DNA of 64,000 nt from Gallionella sp. Lineage in GTDB: Bacteria > Pseudomonadota > Gammaproteobacteria > Burkholderiales > Gallionellaceae. The stretch lies in the NCBI GenBank assembly GCA_028707275.1, contig JAQTUP010000006.1, positions 108,248-172,247 of the forward strand, given 5' to 3'. Positions 46,201 to 54,031 of the stretch are shown piece by piece. Both the position numbers and the translations under genes were made by a program. The stretch's first letter is position 1. Each line of letters starts with the position of its first letter. The notes beneath the pieces were generated by a model. It searched no databases. It saw only the letters and a program-made list of their open reading frames with translations, and was not told the origin of the DNA.

Positions 46201-46739
46201 CCGAATCAAAGCGACAAGAGGCGCTGGCTCGCATGTCCAATGCGGCAGAGCGCTACATCAAGGTGTGCACGGCGGCAAAACTGCTGCGCTGGTCTATCGA
46301 GCGGTTCCGCGAAGCCAAACAAGGGCCGATGCTCGCCCGTGCCGGAGAAATATTTTGCGGGCTCACCCGGGGCGGATTCGTCAGGCTGGCGGTCGATTAC
46401 GAAAGCGAACCGTTAAAACTCTCCGGGCAACGTGTCGGCGGCGAATTGGTGGATATCGACGGGATGAGCGAAGGCACGCGGGACCAGTTGTACCTCGCGC
46501 TGCGCCTGGCCGCCCTCGAATTGCATCTTGAACAGACCATACCCTTGCCCTTCATCGCGGATGACCTTTTTATCAATTACGACGATGACAGGGTAGAGGC
46601 AGGATTTACAGCGCTGTCCGGCCTCTCGGAAATGACACAGGTGATCTTTTTGAGCCACCACGCGCACTTGATCCCGGTGGCGCAGCAGGTTTTTGGTTCA
46701 GGACTGAATATCATCAACTTGTCTGATTTACAGCCCTGA
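43257..46739 (+). CDS. SMC/SbcC-like AAA ATPase of the YhaN type
   Basis: This 1160-residue protein has an N-terminal Walker A ('HLIIGPNEAGKSTLRSAIQD'), long coiled coils through the middle, and a C-terminal signature-like 'MSEGTRDQLYLALRLAALEL' with Walker B 'LPFIADDLFINYDDDRVEAG'. This is the head-coil-head layout of YhaN/SbcC proteins. With the preceding YhaO-like nuclease it forms a predicted Mre11/Rad50-type complex. The ATG at 43257 was chosen over an upstream frame extension that overlaps yhaO. Confidence 0.9.
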   Translation: MRIERLDLLRYGKFTGKSVSLPKAARDFHLIIGPNEAGKSTLRSAIQDLLFGIEIKSRYDFIHSRKEMLVGASISQSGEQLDFVRSYVRTKVAAKTLQNIHGAPLPDNALLPFTGPVDRVFFDRMFGLNHERLVSGGQEMLSASNDIGQMLFQAAAGIGSLGEIRDKLEAEADQLWTKNKSGSREYYIASAELALADAALKQAIVRTKDWQEARDKVGQITESIRLAQVQYRALETERVRLERVRRVAPVLGASGDVDRELAALGAAALLPADAAAQLAHSEHDIAINRQSLMLFEQQLSALEAKIKLVRPDELILCRAQDIEALSATRQQLRNHEGDILRREGEIQILSQAVDEYARQLGWTEQGEQAVSRRLPTRLVRSAIDHLVRRHEALTQVLANAQETHAGRVDEVNSIDAEIAALNRVNIPAALTEALAHARSFGDVSSRQRHLDAQMGKLQRELDALLPTLGPFNPGIGQLRALHLPARDEIADLIRQRRDLGSTLCSLNERLADTKAAAGSLQRDISNYQSRHHPVTLADVKKLRDSRDLTWKVIKTGIKTLAESADFYEREVADSDALSDQRHDTAQQAIELQSRTDRMHDLQQKLADLESRIEQITQETDRIDANWRVRINAIGLEGMSLSQVTDWREAREEVLRACEVLTDAQVEKETFANNIAQARANLTEAVLTIRPSIAESGLAELILLAEEIISTARRDHARLDALTGQKIRAEAAIPDLSHRVIQAQSSLDQWRSELEKNLSSAHLPTDANMGAIVSACELFERMTRDIEKIREIRINRIDAMRADLDDFASAAASLAEVVAPTIAQQTAGQIALTLAEFLQQARSELNEQARLRAEFDKVKGQERAAASTIVRAQAALLPLLQLSCATDNEGLRAAIEQSDRRRILRASSDSLKVQLLQAGDGLGREVLEAECSAVDTVSIASRLSEINVRLNEVVNLQNRLSGEQNSAVTALGKIAGQDEAARAESKRQEALARMSNAAERYIKVCTAAKLLRWSIERFREAKQGPMLARAGEIFCGLTRGGFVRLAVDYESEPLKLSGQRVGGELVDIDGMSEGTRDQLYLALRLAALELHLEQTIPLPFIADDLFINYDDDRVEAGFTALSGLSEMTQVIFLSHHAHLIPVAQQVFGSGLNIINLSDLQP

Positions 46740-46916
46740 CCGGAGCCGTACGGAGTTTTCCCCCGTCAGGGCTTGTCCCGTTTCGGGTATTCGGTGCCTG
46801 TTTTTCAAAGTCCGTCGAGGATGTTACGAGCAAGTTCCAAAAGGCGGGGTCGAAGAGTTATTTTTTAGTCACTTCCTGCTATAGTCATTCACTGCACGTT
46901 ATCTTTGGAGACCAAC

Positions 46917-48452
46917 ATGGCCATTGAAACCGAACTCAAATTGCGCATCCCCACCGACCAGTTCGCCAGGCTCAAGCGCCATGCCTTGTTCAAAGCGCAT
47001 CAGATCACTGCGCCTGTCACCCATCATCTGCACAATATTTATTTCGATACGCCGAAACTTGAATTGCACCAGAGAAAAATGGCGCTGCGCCTGCGGCGCG
47101 TCAACGGACAGTGGCTGCAAACGCTCAAGGGCGGCGGGCAGGTCAAGTCGGGGCTGCATGAGAGATCCGAATGGGAAATGCCTGTTCCTTCGGCAAGACT
47201 CGATTTTTCAGCCCTTGATGAGTCCATCTGGGACGAGCATCTGCCGCACGAGTTACGCGAAAAGCTCGCCCCTGTTTTTACCACCGATTTTTATCGCACC
47301 AGTCGCATGCTCGAATGGCAGGGCGCTCAAATCGAGGTGTGCATGGACCACGGTTCGGTGAAGACGGCGACTCACAGCACGCCAATCTGCGAGCTGGAAC
47401 TGGAATTAAAATCAGGCTCCCCGCTGCAATTATTCGATCTTGCGCTGGAAATCCTGAAAATCGCATCTTTCGAGCTGGAAATCGTGAGCAAGGCCGAACA
47501 GGGATTTCGCCTCTTGTCCGGTTACAAACCTCATCCTGTGAAATCGATTTTGCCGAAACTGCGCAAGAATGAGCGCATCACCGAAGGATTGCAAACGCTG
47601 ACCTGGTCATGCCTGCTGCATTTTCAGGGCAATCTGCCCGGGGCGATGAATAGTGCTGAGTCGGGCGGCTCTGATCCGGAATATTTGCACCAGATGCGGG
47701 TGGCCTTGCGGCGTTTGCGCGTGGTACTGCGCATGAGCGAAAAAATCCTGGCCGATGAAGAACTGGCGGCCTTGCGCAAAGAGCTGGCGACACTCGGTGC
47801 GGAGCTGGGAGAGATACGGGAATGGGACGTGTTTATCGAACAGATCGTTCAGCCTGTGTGTTGCCGGAACGAAGACGATTCTGGCGAGCTTTGCACTCAG
47901 GTGCTGTTGGGCGTCTGTGAGCAGCAGCGCGCCAGAAGTTATGCCCGGCTGCGCGAATCTGCGGCGGCGCGCGACTTGCAGCGTTTGATGTTGCGTTTAG
48001 CTATCTGGATGAATGGCAGCTATTGGACGCGGGCGTCAGTGGACGCGCCAAAAATGCGGGTGTTTGCCACCCGCCACTTACATCGACTGGCCGACCATTA
48101 TGTGCGGGCGGGACAGAATCTGGACGATGCGGCGCATTTGCATGCTTTTCGCATACAGTCAAAAAAATTGCGTTACAGCGCGGAATTTTTCGCGAGCCTG
48201 TATCGCCGGAGGGATGCACTATCATTTCTTGCCGCCTTAGGCGAGGTGCAGGAAGTGTTGGGCCAGATCAACGACATCGTGGTAGCCCACCGTCTGCTCG
48301 ACGAGTTGTCGAAAAATCCGGAACTCCTGGATTTTCGTCAGGCTATCGCATTGGCCCGGGATAGTCTGTCCGTAAAAACCAAAAAAAGAGTCAAAGCGTT
48401 GCATAAGTCTGTCCGGCACTTCAACGGGCAACGGGCTTTCTGGCGGAAGTAG
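46917..48452 (+). CDS. CYTH-CHAD domain protein (inorganic triphosphatase type)
   Basis: In this 511-residue protein, residues 1-205 form a CYTH domain with the ExExK motif ('AIETELKLRIPTDQFARLKR'), 'HHLHNIYFDTPKLEL', and further acidic or basic strands lining a triphosphate tunnel. Residues ~220-510 form a CHAD helical domain with conserved basic or His positions ('YLHQMRVALRRLRVVLRMSE', 'HAFRIQSKKLRYSAEFFASL'). Relatives such as YgiF hydrolyse tripolyphosphate, and CHAD binds polyphosphate. GGAG at 46907-46910 is the ribosome site. Its stop precedes cheR by two bases. Confidence 0.92.
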   Translation: MAIETELKLRIPTDQFARLKRHALFKAHQITAPVTHHLHNIYFDTPKLELHQRKMALRLRRVNGQWLQTLKGGGQVKSGLHERSEWEMPVPSARLDFSALDESIWDEHLPHELREKLAPVFTTDFYRTSRMLEWQGAQIEVCMDHGSVKTATHSTPICELELELKSGSPLQLFDLALEILKIASFELEIVSKAEQGFRLLSGYKPHPVKSILPKLRKNERITEGLQTLTWSCLLHFQGNLPGAMNSAESGGSDPEYLHQMRVALRRLRVVLRMSEKILADEELAALRKELATLGAELGEIREWDVFIEQIVQPVCCRNEDDSGELCTQVLLGVCEQQRARSYARLRESAAARDLQRLMLRLAIWMNGSYWTRASVDAPKMRVFATRHLHRLADHYVRAGQNLDDAAHLHAFRIQSKKLRYSAEFFASLYRRRDALSFLAALGEVQEVLGQINDIVVAHRLLDELSKNPELLDFRQAIALARDSLSVKTKKRVKALHKSVRHFNGQRAFWRK

Positions 48453-48454
48453 CT

Positions 48455-49840
48455 ATGAAAGAATCCAGCTTCAGTCAAATCAGCCATCTGATTGCAGGCC
48501 AGACAGGATTGCTGCTGCGCGAGCAGGATGATGCGCTGTTGCGGCAGGTCGTCGCCGGGAGGATGAAGGCGCGGCACCTGTCTGACGTGGAACAGTACGC
48601 CCGGTTGCTGGCATCGGATGCGGGCATCCTGAGTGAACGGGAGGAGCTGGTCGTATCCCTCACCACTGGCGAGAGCTATTTTTTTCGCGACAGCGGACAG
48701 CATGCCCTGATGCGGGAGAAAATCATGCCCGAACTGATCGAACGGCGACAAAAGGAGCGCTCGTTGCGCATCTGGTGCGCCGCTTGTGCGGCAGGCGAGG
48801 AGGCCTACTCGCTGGCGATCTTGCTCGACGAGCTGATGGAGGATCAGTCGCAATGGAATATATTGATACTGGGCACTGACATCAATCATCATCTCATCGA
48901 GCGGGCGCAGCGCGGCATTTATACCGAATGGTCCTTTCGCGGCATGAGTCGCGAGCTGCGGCAGCGCTATTTTGAGCAGCACAAGGATACATGGGTGCTG
49001 AACGACAGGATACGCCGCCGGGTGACGTTTCAGAGGGGCGATCTGCTGGGCGATGTATTCCCGGACAGGGCAAGTCAGCTGTATGACATGGATCTGATCC
49101 TGTGCCGCAATGTCTTCATCTATATGGCGCCCAGGGCGGTGTCCCTTATCGTGGACAAGTTCACCGAAACATTGTTGGAGGGAGGAATTCTGATTACCGG
49201 CCACGGCGAGTTGTACGCGCACACATTGGGGGGGCTGCGCGCCCGTGTCTGTCCCGAGTCTATCGTCTATCAGAAGGCGGAATCTCCCGCACTCTGTCAG
49301 TGGCAGACAACCCCTGTTGAAACAAGCCATCCCGAACCTTTCCTGCCCGGGGTACTCGCGCCAGTGCCCGTGGCGGCAGAGGAGACAGGGGAGACAGGGG
49401 AGACAGGGGAGACAGGGGAGGCAGGGGAGGCAGGGGAGGCAGGGGAGGCTGAAATTTCAGAAATGACGCAGGCCTGGCAGTACGCAAATCAGGGGCGGCG
49501 TGAACTGGCCGAGAAAGCATGCCGCGCGATGATAGCCCGCAATTCGCTGGAGGCTGAGCCATATTATCTGATGGCCTTGCTGGCACAGGAACGCGGCGAT
49601 TTTCCCCAGGCGCGTGAGCTGTTGAAAAAAGTAATTTATCTTGACCATTCGTTTGTCGCTGCCTATCTTGATCTGGGTGATCTTTACGCGCGGGCGGGCG
49701 AGGGCGACCGTGCCATCAAAATGCGCACCACCGCACGCGACCTTCTCAAGCGTTGGCCGGGCGATCAGCCGCTTAAATTTTATGGTGTATCGACGGCGGA
49801 TAAGGTACTACAATACGCGGAGAATCTGCTGCACCAGTGA
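48455..49840 (+). CDS. CheR methyltransferase with TPR tail (WspC-like)
   Basis: This 461-residue protein has an N-terminal CheR domain ('LTTGESYFFRDSGQHALMRE', 'IWCAACAAGEEAYSLAILLD', 'LILCRNVFIYMAPRAVSLIV') that uses SAM to methylate MCP glutamates. A low-complexity Glu-Thr-Gly/Glu-Ala-Gly linker (residues ~310-331) and TPR repeats ('LEAEPYYLMALLAQERGDFP', 'AAYLDLGDLYARAGEGDRAI') follow. CheR-TPR fusions are typical of WspC and related alternative-function chemosensory systems. It opens the cluster, two bases after the CYTH-CHAD gene. No CheB counterpart is found in the window. Confidence 0.92.
   Translation: MKESSFSQISHLIAGQTGLLLREQDDALLRQVVAGRMKARHLSDVEQYARLLASDAGILSEREELVVSLTTGESYFFRDSGQHALMREKIMPELIERRQKERSLRIWCAACAAGEEAYSLAILLDELMEDQSQWNILILGTDINHHLIERAQRGIYTEWSFRGMSRELRQRYFEQHKDTWVLNDRIRRRVTFQRGDLLGDVFPDRASQLYDMDLILCRNVFIYMAPRAVSLIVDKFTETLLEGGILITGHGELYAHTLGGLRARVCPESIVYQKAESPALCQWQTTPVETSHPEPFLPGVLAPVPVAAEETGETGETGETGEAGEAGEAGEAEISEMTQAWQYANQGRRELAEKACRAMIARNSLEAEPYYLMALLAQERGDFPQARELLKKVIYLDHSFVAAYLDLGDLYARAGEGDRAIKMRTTARDLLKRWPGDQPLKFYGVSTADKVLQYAENLLHQ
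49382..49447 (+). repeat. In-frame 9-bp VNTR in cheR
   Basis: Four GAGACAGGG units and three GAGGCAGGG units encode (ETG)4(EAG)3 in the linker between the CheR and TPR domains. A unit of nine keeps the frame when copy number changes. A related CAGACAGGG array lies at 6471-6507. Confidence 0.85.
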
Positions 49841-49903
49841 ATAGAAGTTAATGGCAGTTTTTCGTTATGTTTTTTCACGAAGTTGGCAAAAAGGGTCGCA
49901 TGT

Positions 49904-51463
49904 ATGAATGATGCAGTCGCCAGCCGCCAGACAGAACACCCGTTCATGGTCATGTTAGTGGATGACCAGCCGTTCGTCGCCGAGTTGTTGCAGCGTCAGC
50001 TGATACTGGAAAAGGACATCAATTTCCACTATTGCCAGCATGCCTCGCAGGCCATCAGCACCGCCGAAAAAATTGGTCCTACCGTCGTTCTGCTCGACTT
50101 CACCATGCCGGAAATCGACGGGCTCACCCTTTGCTATTTCTTCCGCGCCCATCCTGCCACGCGCGACATTCCCATTATCATGCTGTCCAGCAACGATGAT
50201 CCTGCGACCAAGGCCGAGGCGTTCGGCGCCGGCGCCAATGATTATCTGGTCAAACTTCCCGACTCGGTCGAACTGATTGCGCGGTTGCGTTACCACTCGG
50301 CGGCCTACACGGCCAAGCTACAGCGGGATGATGCCTACCGCGCGCTGCGGGCCAGTCAGATGAAGCTCGAAGAACTCAATATGCAGTTGCTCAAACTCGC
50401 ATCATTTCCAAAAATGGATCCCAATCCTGTGATCGAGGTCAATGCGGCTGGCATCATCACTTATTTGAATCCTGCGGCCGGGCGATTTTTTCCGGAGCTG
50501 ACCACCTCTGCGCCCGCCCCCGGCATGCTGGGGGATATCTCGGTTGCGATGAAAAATGGCGAGCGGCAAGAGGTGACGCGTGAGGTGGTCGTCGGGGATG
50601 TGACCTTCGAGCAACAGCTGTTTCCGGTTCCGGGCTGCGATTTTCTGCGTATCTACATGCGCGACATTACCGGGCGAAAACGGGCGGAAGAGAAAATCCG
50701 CCAGATGAACGAAGGGCTGGAGACACTGGTGCAGGAACGCACGCAGCAATTGCTCGATGCGCAAGAAGAACTGGTGCGAAAGGAAAAACTGTCGGTGCTG
50801 GGGCAGGTGGCGGGGAGTGTCGGGCACGAGCTGCGCAACCCGCTGGGCGTGATGAACAATGCCGTGTACTTCCTGAAAACGGTGTTGTCGGATGCTGACG
50901 ACACCACCCGGGAATACCTGAATATCATCAGGGATGAGATAGCCTGTTCCGAACGGATTGTATCCGACCTGCTGGACTCGGTGCGTACCACTCCTCCGCA
51001 TACGGAGCCTGTCGGCGTCAAGGAGATGATAGAACAGACTCTGCACAGGTACACGATTCCTTCATCTGTCACGGTGAAGCTGGATCTCCCGGATGCGCTG
51101 CCGCCATTGAGGGTGGATGCCATGCAAATCCAGCAGGTGCTCCGCAACCTCATCAGCAATGGCGTGGAAGCGATGCCGGACGGCGGCACGCTGGAAATCC
51201 GCGCGGTCGAAAACAATCAGGATGGCACGGTCGCTGTCAGCGTGCGCGACAGCGGCGCCGGGATCTCCGCCGAGATCTTGCCCAAGCTGTTTCAGCCGCT
51301 GTTCACCACCAAGGCGAGCGGTATCGGGCTGGGGCTGGTGGTGGTGAAGAACCTGACCCAGGCCAACGGCGGGAAGGTTGAAGTCGCGAGCGAAGCGGGC
51401 AAGGGCGCTCTGTTTACCGTCACTCTCCCGGCCGTGCAGGACAATGATGAACACGACGCATAG
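49904..51463 (+). CDS. REC-PAS-histidine kinase hybrid
   Basis: This 519-residue soluble protein has a receiver domain at the N-terminus ('VMLVDDQPFVAELLQ', phospho-acceptor D65 in 'VVLLDFTMPEIDG'), a coiled linker and a small PAS-like domain ('PVIEVNAAGIITYLNPAAGR'). A HisKA (H308 in 'GSVGHELRNPLGVMNNAVYF') and an HATPase with N, G1 and G2 boxes ('NLISNGVEAMPDGG', 'DSGAGIS', 'GIGLGLVVVKNL') complete it. The first ~155 residues are almost identical to those of the next gene. SD AAAAAGGG precedes the ATG at 49904. It could be phosphorylated by CheA at the REC and pass or drain phosphate elsewhere; this is inference. Confidence 0.88.
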   Translation: MNDAVASRQTEHPFMVMLVDDQPFVAELLQRQLILEKDINFHYCQHASQAISTAEKIGPTVVLLDFTMPEIDGLTLCYFFRAHPATRDIPIIMLSSNDDPATKAEAFGAGANDYLVKLPDSVELIARLRYHSAAYTAKLQRDDAYRALRASQMKLEELNMQLLKLASFPKMDPNPVIEVNAAGIITYLNPAAGRFFPELTTSAPAPGMLGDISVAMKNGERQEVTREVVVGDVTFEQQLFPVPGCDFLRIYMRDITGRKRAEEKIRQMNEGLETLVQERTQQLLDAQEELVRKEKLSVLGQVAGSVGHELRNPLGVMNNAVYFLKTVLSDADDTTREYLNIIRDEIACSERIVSDLLDSVRTTPPHTEPVGVKEMIEQTLHRYTIPSSVTVKLDLPDALPPLRVDAMQIQQVLRNLISNGVEAMPDGGTLEIRAVENNQDGTVAVSVRDSGAGISAEILPKLFQPLFTTKASGIGLGLVVVKNLTQANGGKVEVASEAGKGALFTVTLPAVQDNDEHDA

Positions 51464-52469
51464 GGACACCGGGGGCGCTGACGAGATAGCGCATCCGCTC
51501 ATGGTCATGCTGGTAGATGATCAGCCGTTCGTCGCAGAGTTGTTGCAGCGTCAGCTGACTTCTGAAAAGGATATCAACTTTCATTATTGCCAGGAGGCCT
51601 CACAGGCCATCAGCACCGCAGAAAAAATTTCGCCGACCGTCGTCCTGCTCGACTTTACCATGCCACAAATCGACGGGCTGACCCTTTGCCGGTTGTTTCG
51701 CGCCCATCCTGCCACGCGCGACATCCCCGTCATCATGCTCTCCAGCAATGATGATCCTGCGACCAAGGCCCAGGCGTTCGGCGCCGGCGCCAACGATTAT
51801 CTGGTCAAGCTTCCCGACTCGATCGAGCTGATCGCGCGGCTGCGTTACCACTCGGCGGCCTACACCGCCCGGCTGCAACGGGATGATGCCTACCGCGCGC
51901 TGCGCGCGAGCCAGATAAGGCTAGAAGAACTCAATATGCAACTGCTGAAATTGGCCAATATGGATGGCCTCACAGGGCTGGTCAACCGTCGGCATTTCGA
52001 TGAACGTCTGGCGGAGGAGTGGTTGCGCGCCTTGCGTACCCGGCATCCGTTCACCCTGATCATGTCGGATATCGATTATTTCAAACGCTACAATGACGCC
52101 TTCGGTCATCTCGAAGGTGACGAATGCTTAAAGCGGATAGCCCGTGTCGCGCAAGAGATTTTCTGTCGTCCGGCGGATACGGTGGCGCGCTATGACGGCG
52201 AGGTATTTGTCGTGCTGCTGCCGGATACTGACTCCGACGGCGCGATCAAAGTGGCCGAAAAATTCAGGGCTGCCGTCGAGAGTTTTCATCTGCCCAATCC
52301 CGGTAACACGCACAGCCCGTATCTCACCATCAGTCTCGGAGTTACCACCATCATACCGGCTGCCAATTCAGTTCCAGACGACTGTATCCAAGTGGTGGAT
52401 GACGCGCTCTCCCGTGCAAAGAACGCGGGGCGAAATCAGCTGTGTGTCGTGACGACTCCTGCGAGCTGA
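51444..52469 (+). CDS. REC-GGDEF response regulator, WspR-like, degenerate active site
   Basis: This 341-residue protein has a receiver domain (acidic pair D25-D26, phospho-acceptor D70), a coiled linker ('RLEELNMQLLKLANMDGLTG') and a C-terminal GGDEF domain. The active-site loop reads 'ARYDGEVFVVLL' (residues 251-255 DGEVF) instead of GGEEF. The first Gly and the catalytic second Glu are both changed, while the inhibitory-site RxxD (R242-D245, 'RPAD') is kept. It probably cannot make c-di-GMP but may bind it. It overlaps the kinase gene by 20 bases. The position and architecture equal WspR. Confidence 0.88.
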   Translation: MMNTTHRDTGGADEIAHPLMVMLVDDQPFVAELLQRQLTSEKDINFHYCQEASQAISTAEKISPTVVLLDFTMPQIDGLTLCRLFRAHPATRDIPVIMLSSNDDPATKAQAFGAGANDYLVKLPDSIELIARLRYHSAAYTARLQRDDAYRALRASQIRLEELNMQLLKLANMDGLTGLVNRRHFDERLAEEWLRALRTRHPFTLIMSDIDYFKRYNDAFGHLEGDECLKRIARVAQEIFCRPADTVARYDGEVFVVLLPDTDSDGAIKVAEKFRAAVESFHLPNPGNTHSPYLTISLGVTTIIPAANSVPDDCIQVVDDALSRAKNAGRNQLCVVTTPAS

Positions 52470-52473
52470 GAAG

Positions 52474-53457
52474 ATGACCTCCTATTTTCTGTTCAGTCTG
52501 AATGGCGCGCGCTACGGAGTAGAAACTCAGGCAGTGCTGGAAATTGCCTGGCTGCCCGAACTCTCGCCCGCAGGGGATGCACCCGCCTATATCGCAGGCG
52601 TGGTCAATCTGCGCGGGAAGATAGCGCCTGTGATGAATCTGGCGCAGCGTCTGGGGCACCCTCACGGCGGCTACCGGCTGAGCGACTGCATCGTGATGCT
52701 GCAAGCGGACGGCGCGATCACGGGGATGGTCGTGAGTGAAGTGAGCGATGTTCTCACCATTTCCGAGTCGCAGATCGATCCTCTGCCGCGCTACGATGGC
52801 GCGGCGCCTGTGCATTTTCTGGCGGGAAACGCCAGGTTGGGCGATGAAATCATCATGTTGCTGGACGTGGTACAGCTGCTCCATGCGCAGGCGCTTTCGG
52901 GTATGTTGCCCGCCCCTGATGCTTGTTTCTGCCCGGGCGCCACCGACGAAGAACGCGCGGTATTTCATGCGCGGGCGCACAATCTGATGCAGACCGAGGT
53001 GAGTTCTGAATCCGCCGGTCAGATTGCACTCGCCATTATCGAGCTGGGCGGCGAATATTTCGGCGTGGGGCTGGAGGCGGTGCGCGAATTTTCCCACCTG
53101 CGCCGCGTCACGCTCGTTCCTTGCTGTCCGCCGCACATAGCCGGCAACATGAATCTGCGCGGCGACATTCTGACCCTGGTGGATATCAGGGGACTGCTGA
53201 ATATACAGGCTTCGGGCGCAGCGGCGGAAGTTATGGTGGTCGAGTTTGACGCGCTGTCCACAGGCATACAGGTGGATCAGGTGCTAGAAGTCATCTACTT
53301 GAATCCTGCCGATATTGCGTCCCCTGTCGCCGCCGTACACGAGGGAAGGAACGAATATTGCAAGGGTGTGGCACGCTATGGGACCAGCATGGTCAGCATC
53401 CTGGACATGAAAAAAATTCTGACGCAGGGCGGGCTTGAGGTCGAAGAACAAGCGTGA
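52474..53457 (+). CDS. Tandem CheW-CheW coupling protein
   Basis: This 327-residue protein consists of two CheW domains. The first covers ~2-150 ('FLFSLNGARYGVETQAVLEI', 'YIAGVVNLRGKIAPVMNLAQ'). The second covers ~180-320 ('ALAIIELGGEYFGVGLEAVR', 'HIAGNMNLRGDILTLVDIRG'). CheW joins MCPs to CheA. Wsp systems have two separate CheW proteins (WspB and WspD), and here a fusion appears to supply both. It starts four bases after the REC-GGDEF gene. Confidence 0.9.
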   Translation: MTSYFLFSLNGARYGVETQAVLEIAWLPELSPAGDAPAYIAGVVNLRGKIAPVMNLAQRLGHPHGGYRLSDCIVMLQADGAITGMVVSEVSDVLTISESQIDPLPRYDGAAPVHFLAGNARLGDEIIMLLDVVQLLHAQALSGMLPAPDACFCPGATDEERAVFHARAHNLMQTEVSSESAGQIALAIIELGGEYFGVGLEAVREFSHLRRVTLVPCCPPHIAGNMNLRGDILTLVDIRGLLNIQASGAAAEVMVVEFDALSTGIQVDQVLEVIYLNPADIASPVAAVHEGRNEYCKGVARYGTSMVSILDMKKILTQGGLEVEEQA

Positions 53458-53645
53458 ATCGAGTGCGCCTGTCGGCCTCGCCGCCTTGCTTTGTGGCGCA
53501 GGCGGGGATTGCAGAATAAATTAACTCACGCTGAGAACGCGGAGTGCGGAATATTCGATTGCAGATTTCGGAATGCGGATTGCAGATTGAAAAGCAAAAC
53601 CTGTAGTGGGCGTAGTCGAACTATCCGCAATCTGCGATTTATTAA
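53458..53645. repeat. Palindrome, shared 25-mer and heptamer DNA after the CheW gene
   Basis: There is no gene. Bases 53465-53506 hold a CGCC-rich inverted motif. A 25-mer from 53507 (ending TAAATTAACTCACGC) recurs with one mismatch at 57860-57884, behind cheA. Bases about 53545-53635 step in sevens (TGCGGAT, TGCAGAT; later ATCCGCA, ATCTGCG), the same heptamer family that entered the cheA linker. Confidence 0.65.
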
Positions 53646-54013
53646 CTGATGTTACGCACGGACTTCTAAAATCAGTATTTTGGGACCATTAAAATTATGT
53701 TTTAGCGATAACCTTTGAGCTTCGCCAATTTCCCCTGCGCGCCGCCGAAGGCAGTCAGCAAATAACGGCGCTTTTGGGCGAGGACTGTTTGAGCACGTGG
53801 ATGCGTAGCGGATCGTACGAGTTCCGCAGCCACGTTGTTTGCTGACTGTCGAGGGAATCCCGCCTGCCTGCCAGTGGCAGATCGGCGGGATGCACCGGGG
53901 TCGACTTTTCTTTAGCGACTTTACTTTTGGCGACTCAAAAGAAAGTCGCCAGCAGCCGGGCTGCCCCCGGCGAAGTTAATTTTGATACACGGCTGATGTT
54001 ACGCAGTAACATC
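53646..54013. repeat. Interspersed ~370-bp repeat, copy B (inverted)
   Basis: The element runs from CTGATGTTACGCAC to a terminal hairpin GATGTTAC-GCA-GTAACATC (53995-54013). Landmarks occur in the reverse order of 24376-24745: a TTTTGGGACCATTA block, GCGAGGACTG, CTTTTGGCGACTC with inverted GAAAGTCGCC, and GGGCTGCCCCCGGCGAAG. The two copies are diverged and in opposite orientation. It lies directly upstream of the MCP gene. Confidence 0.75.
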
Positions 54014-54031
54014 AATTATTAACTGGGGGAG

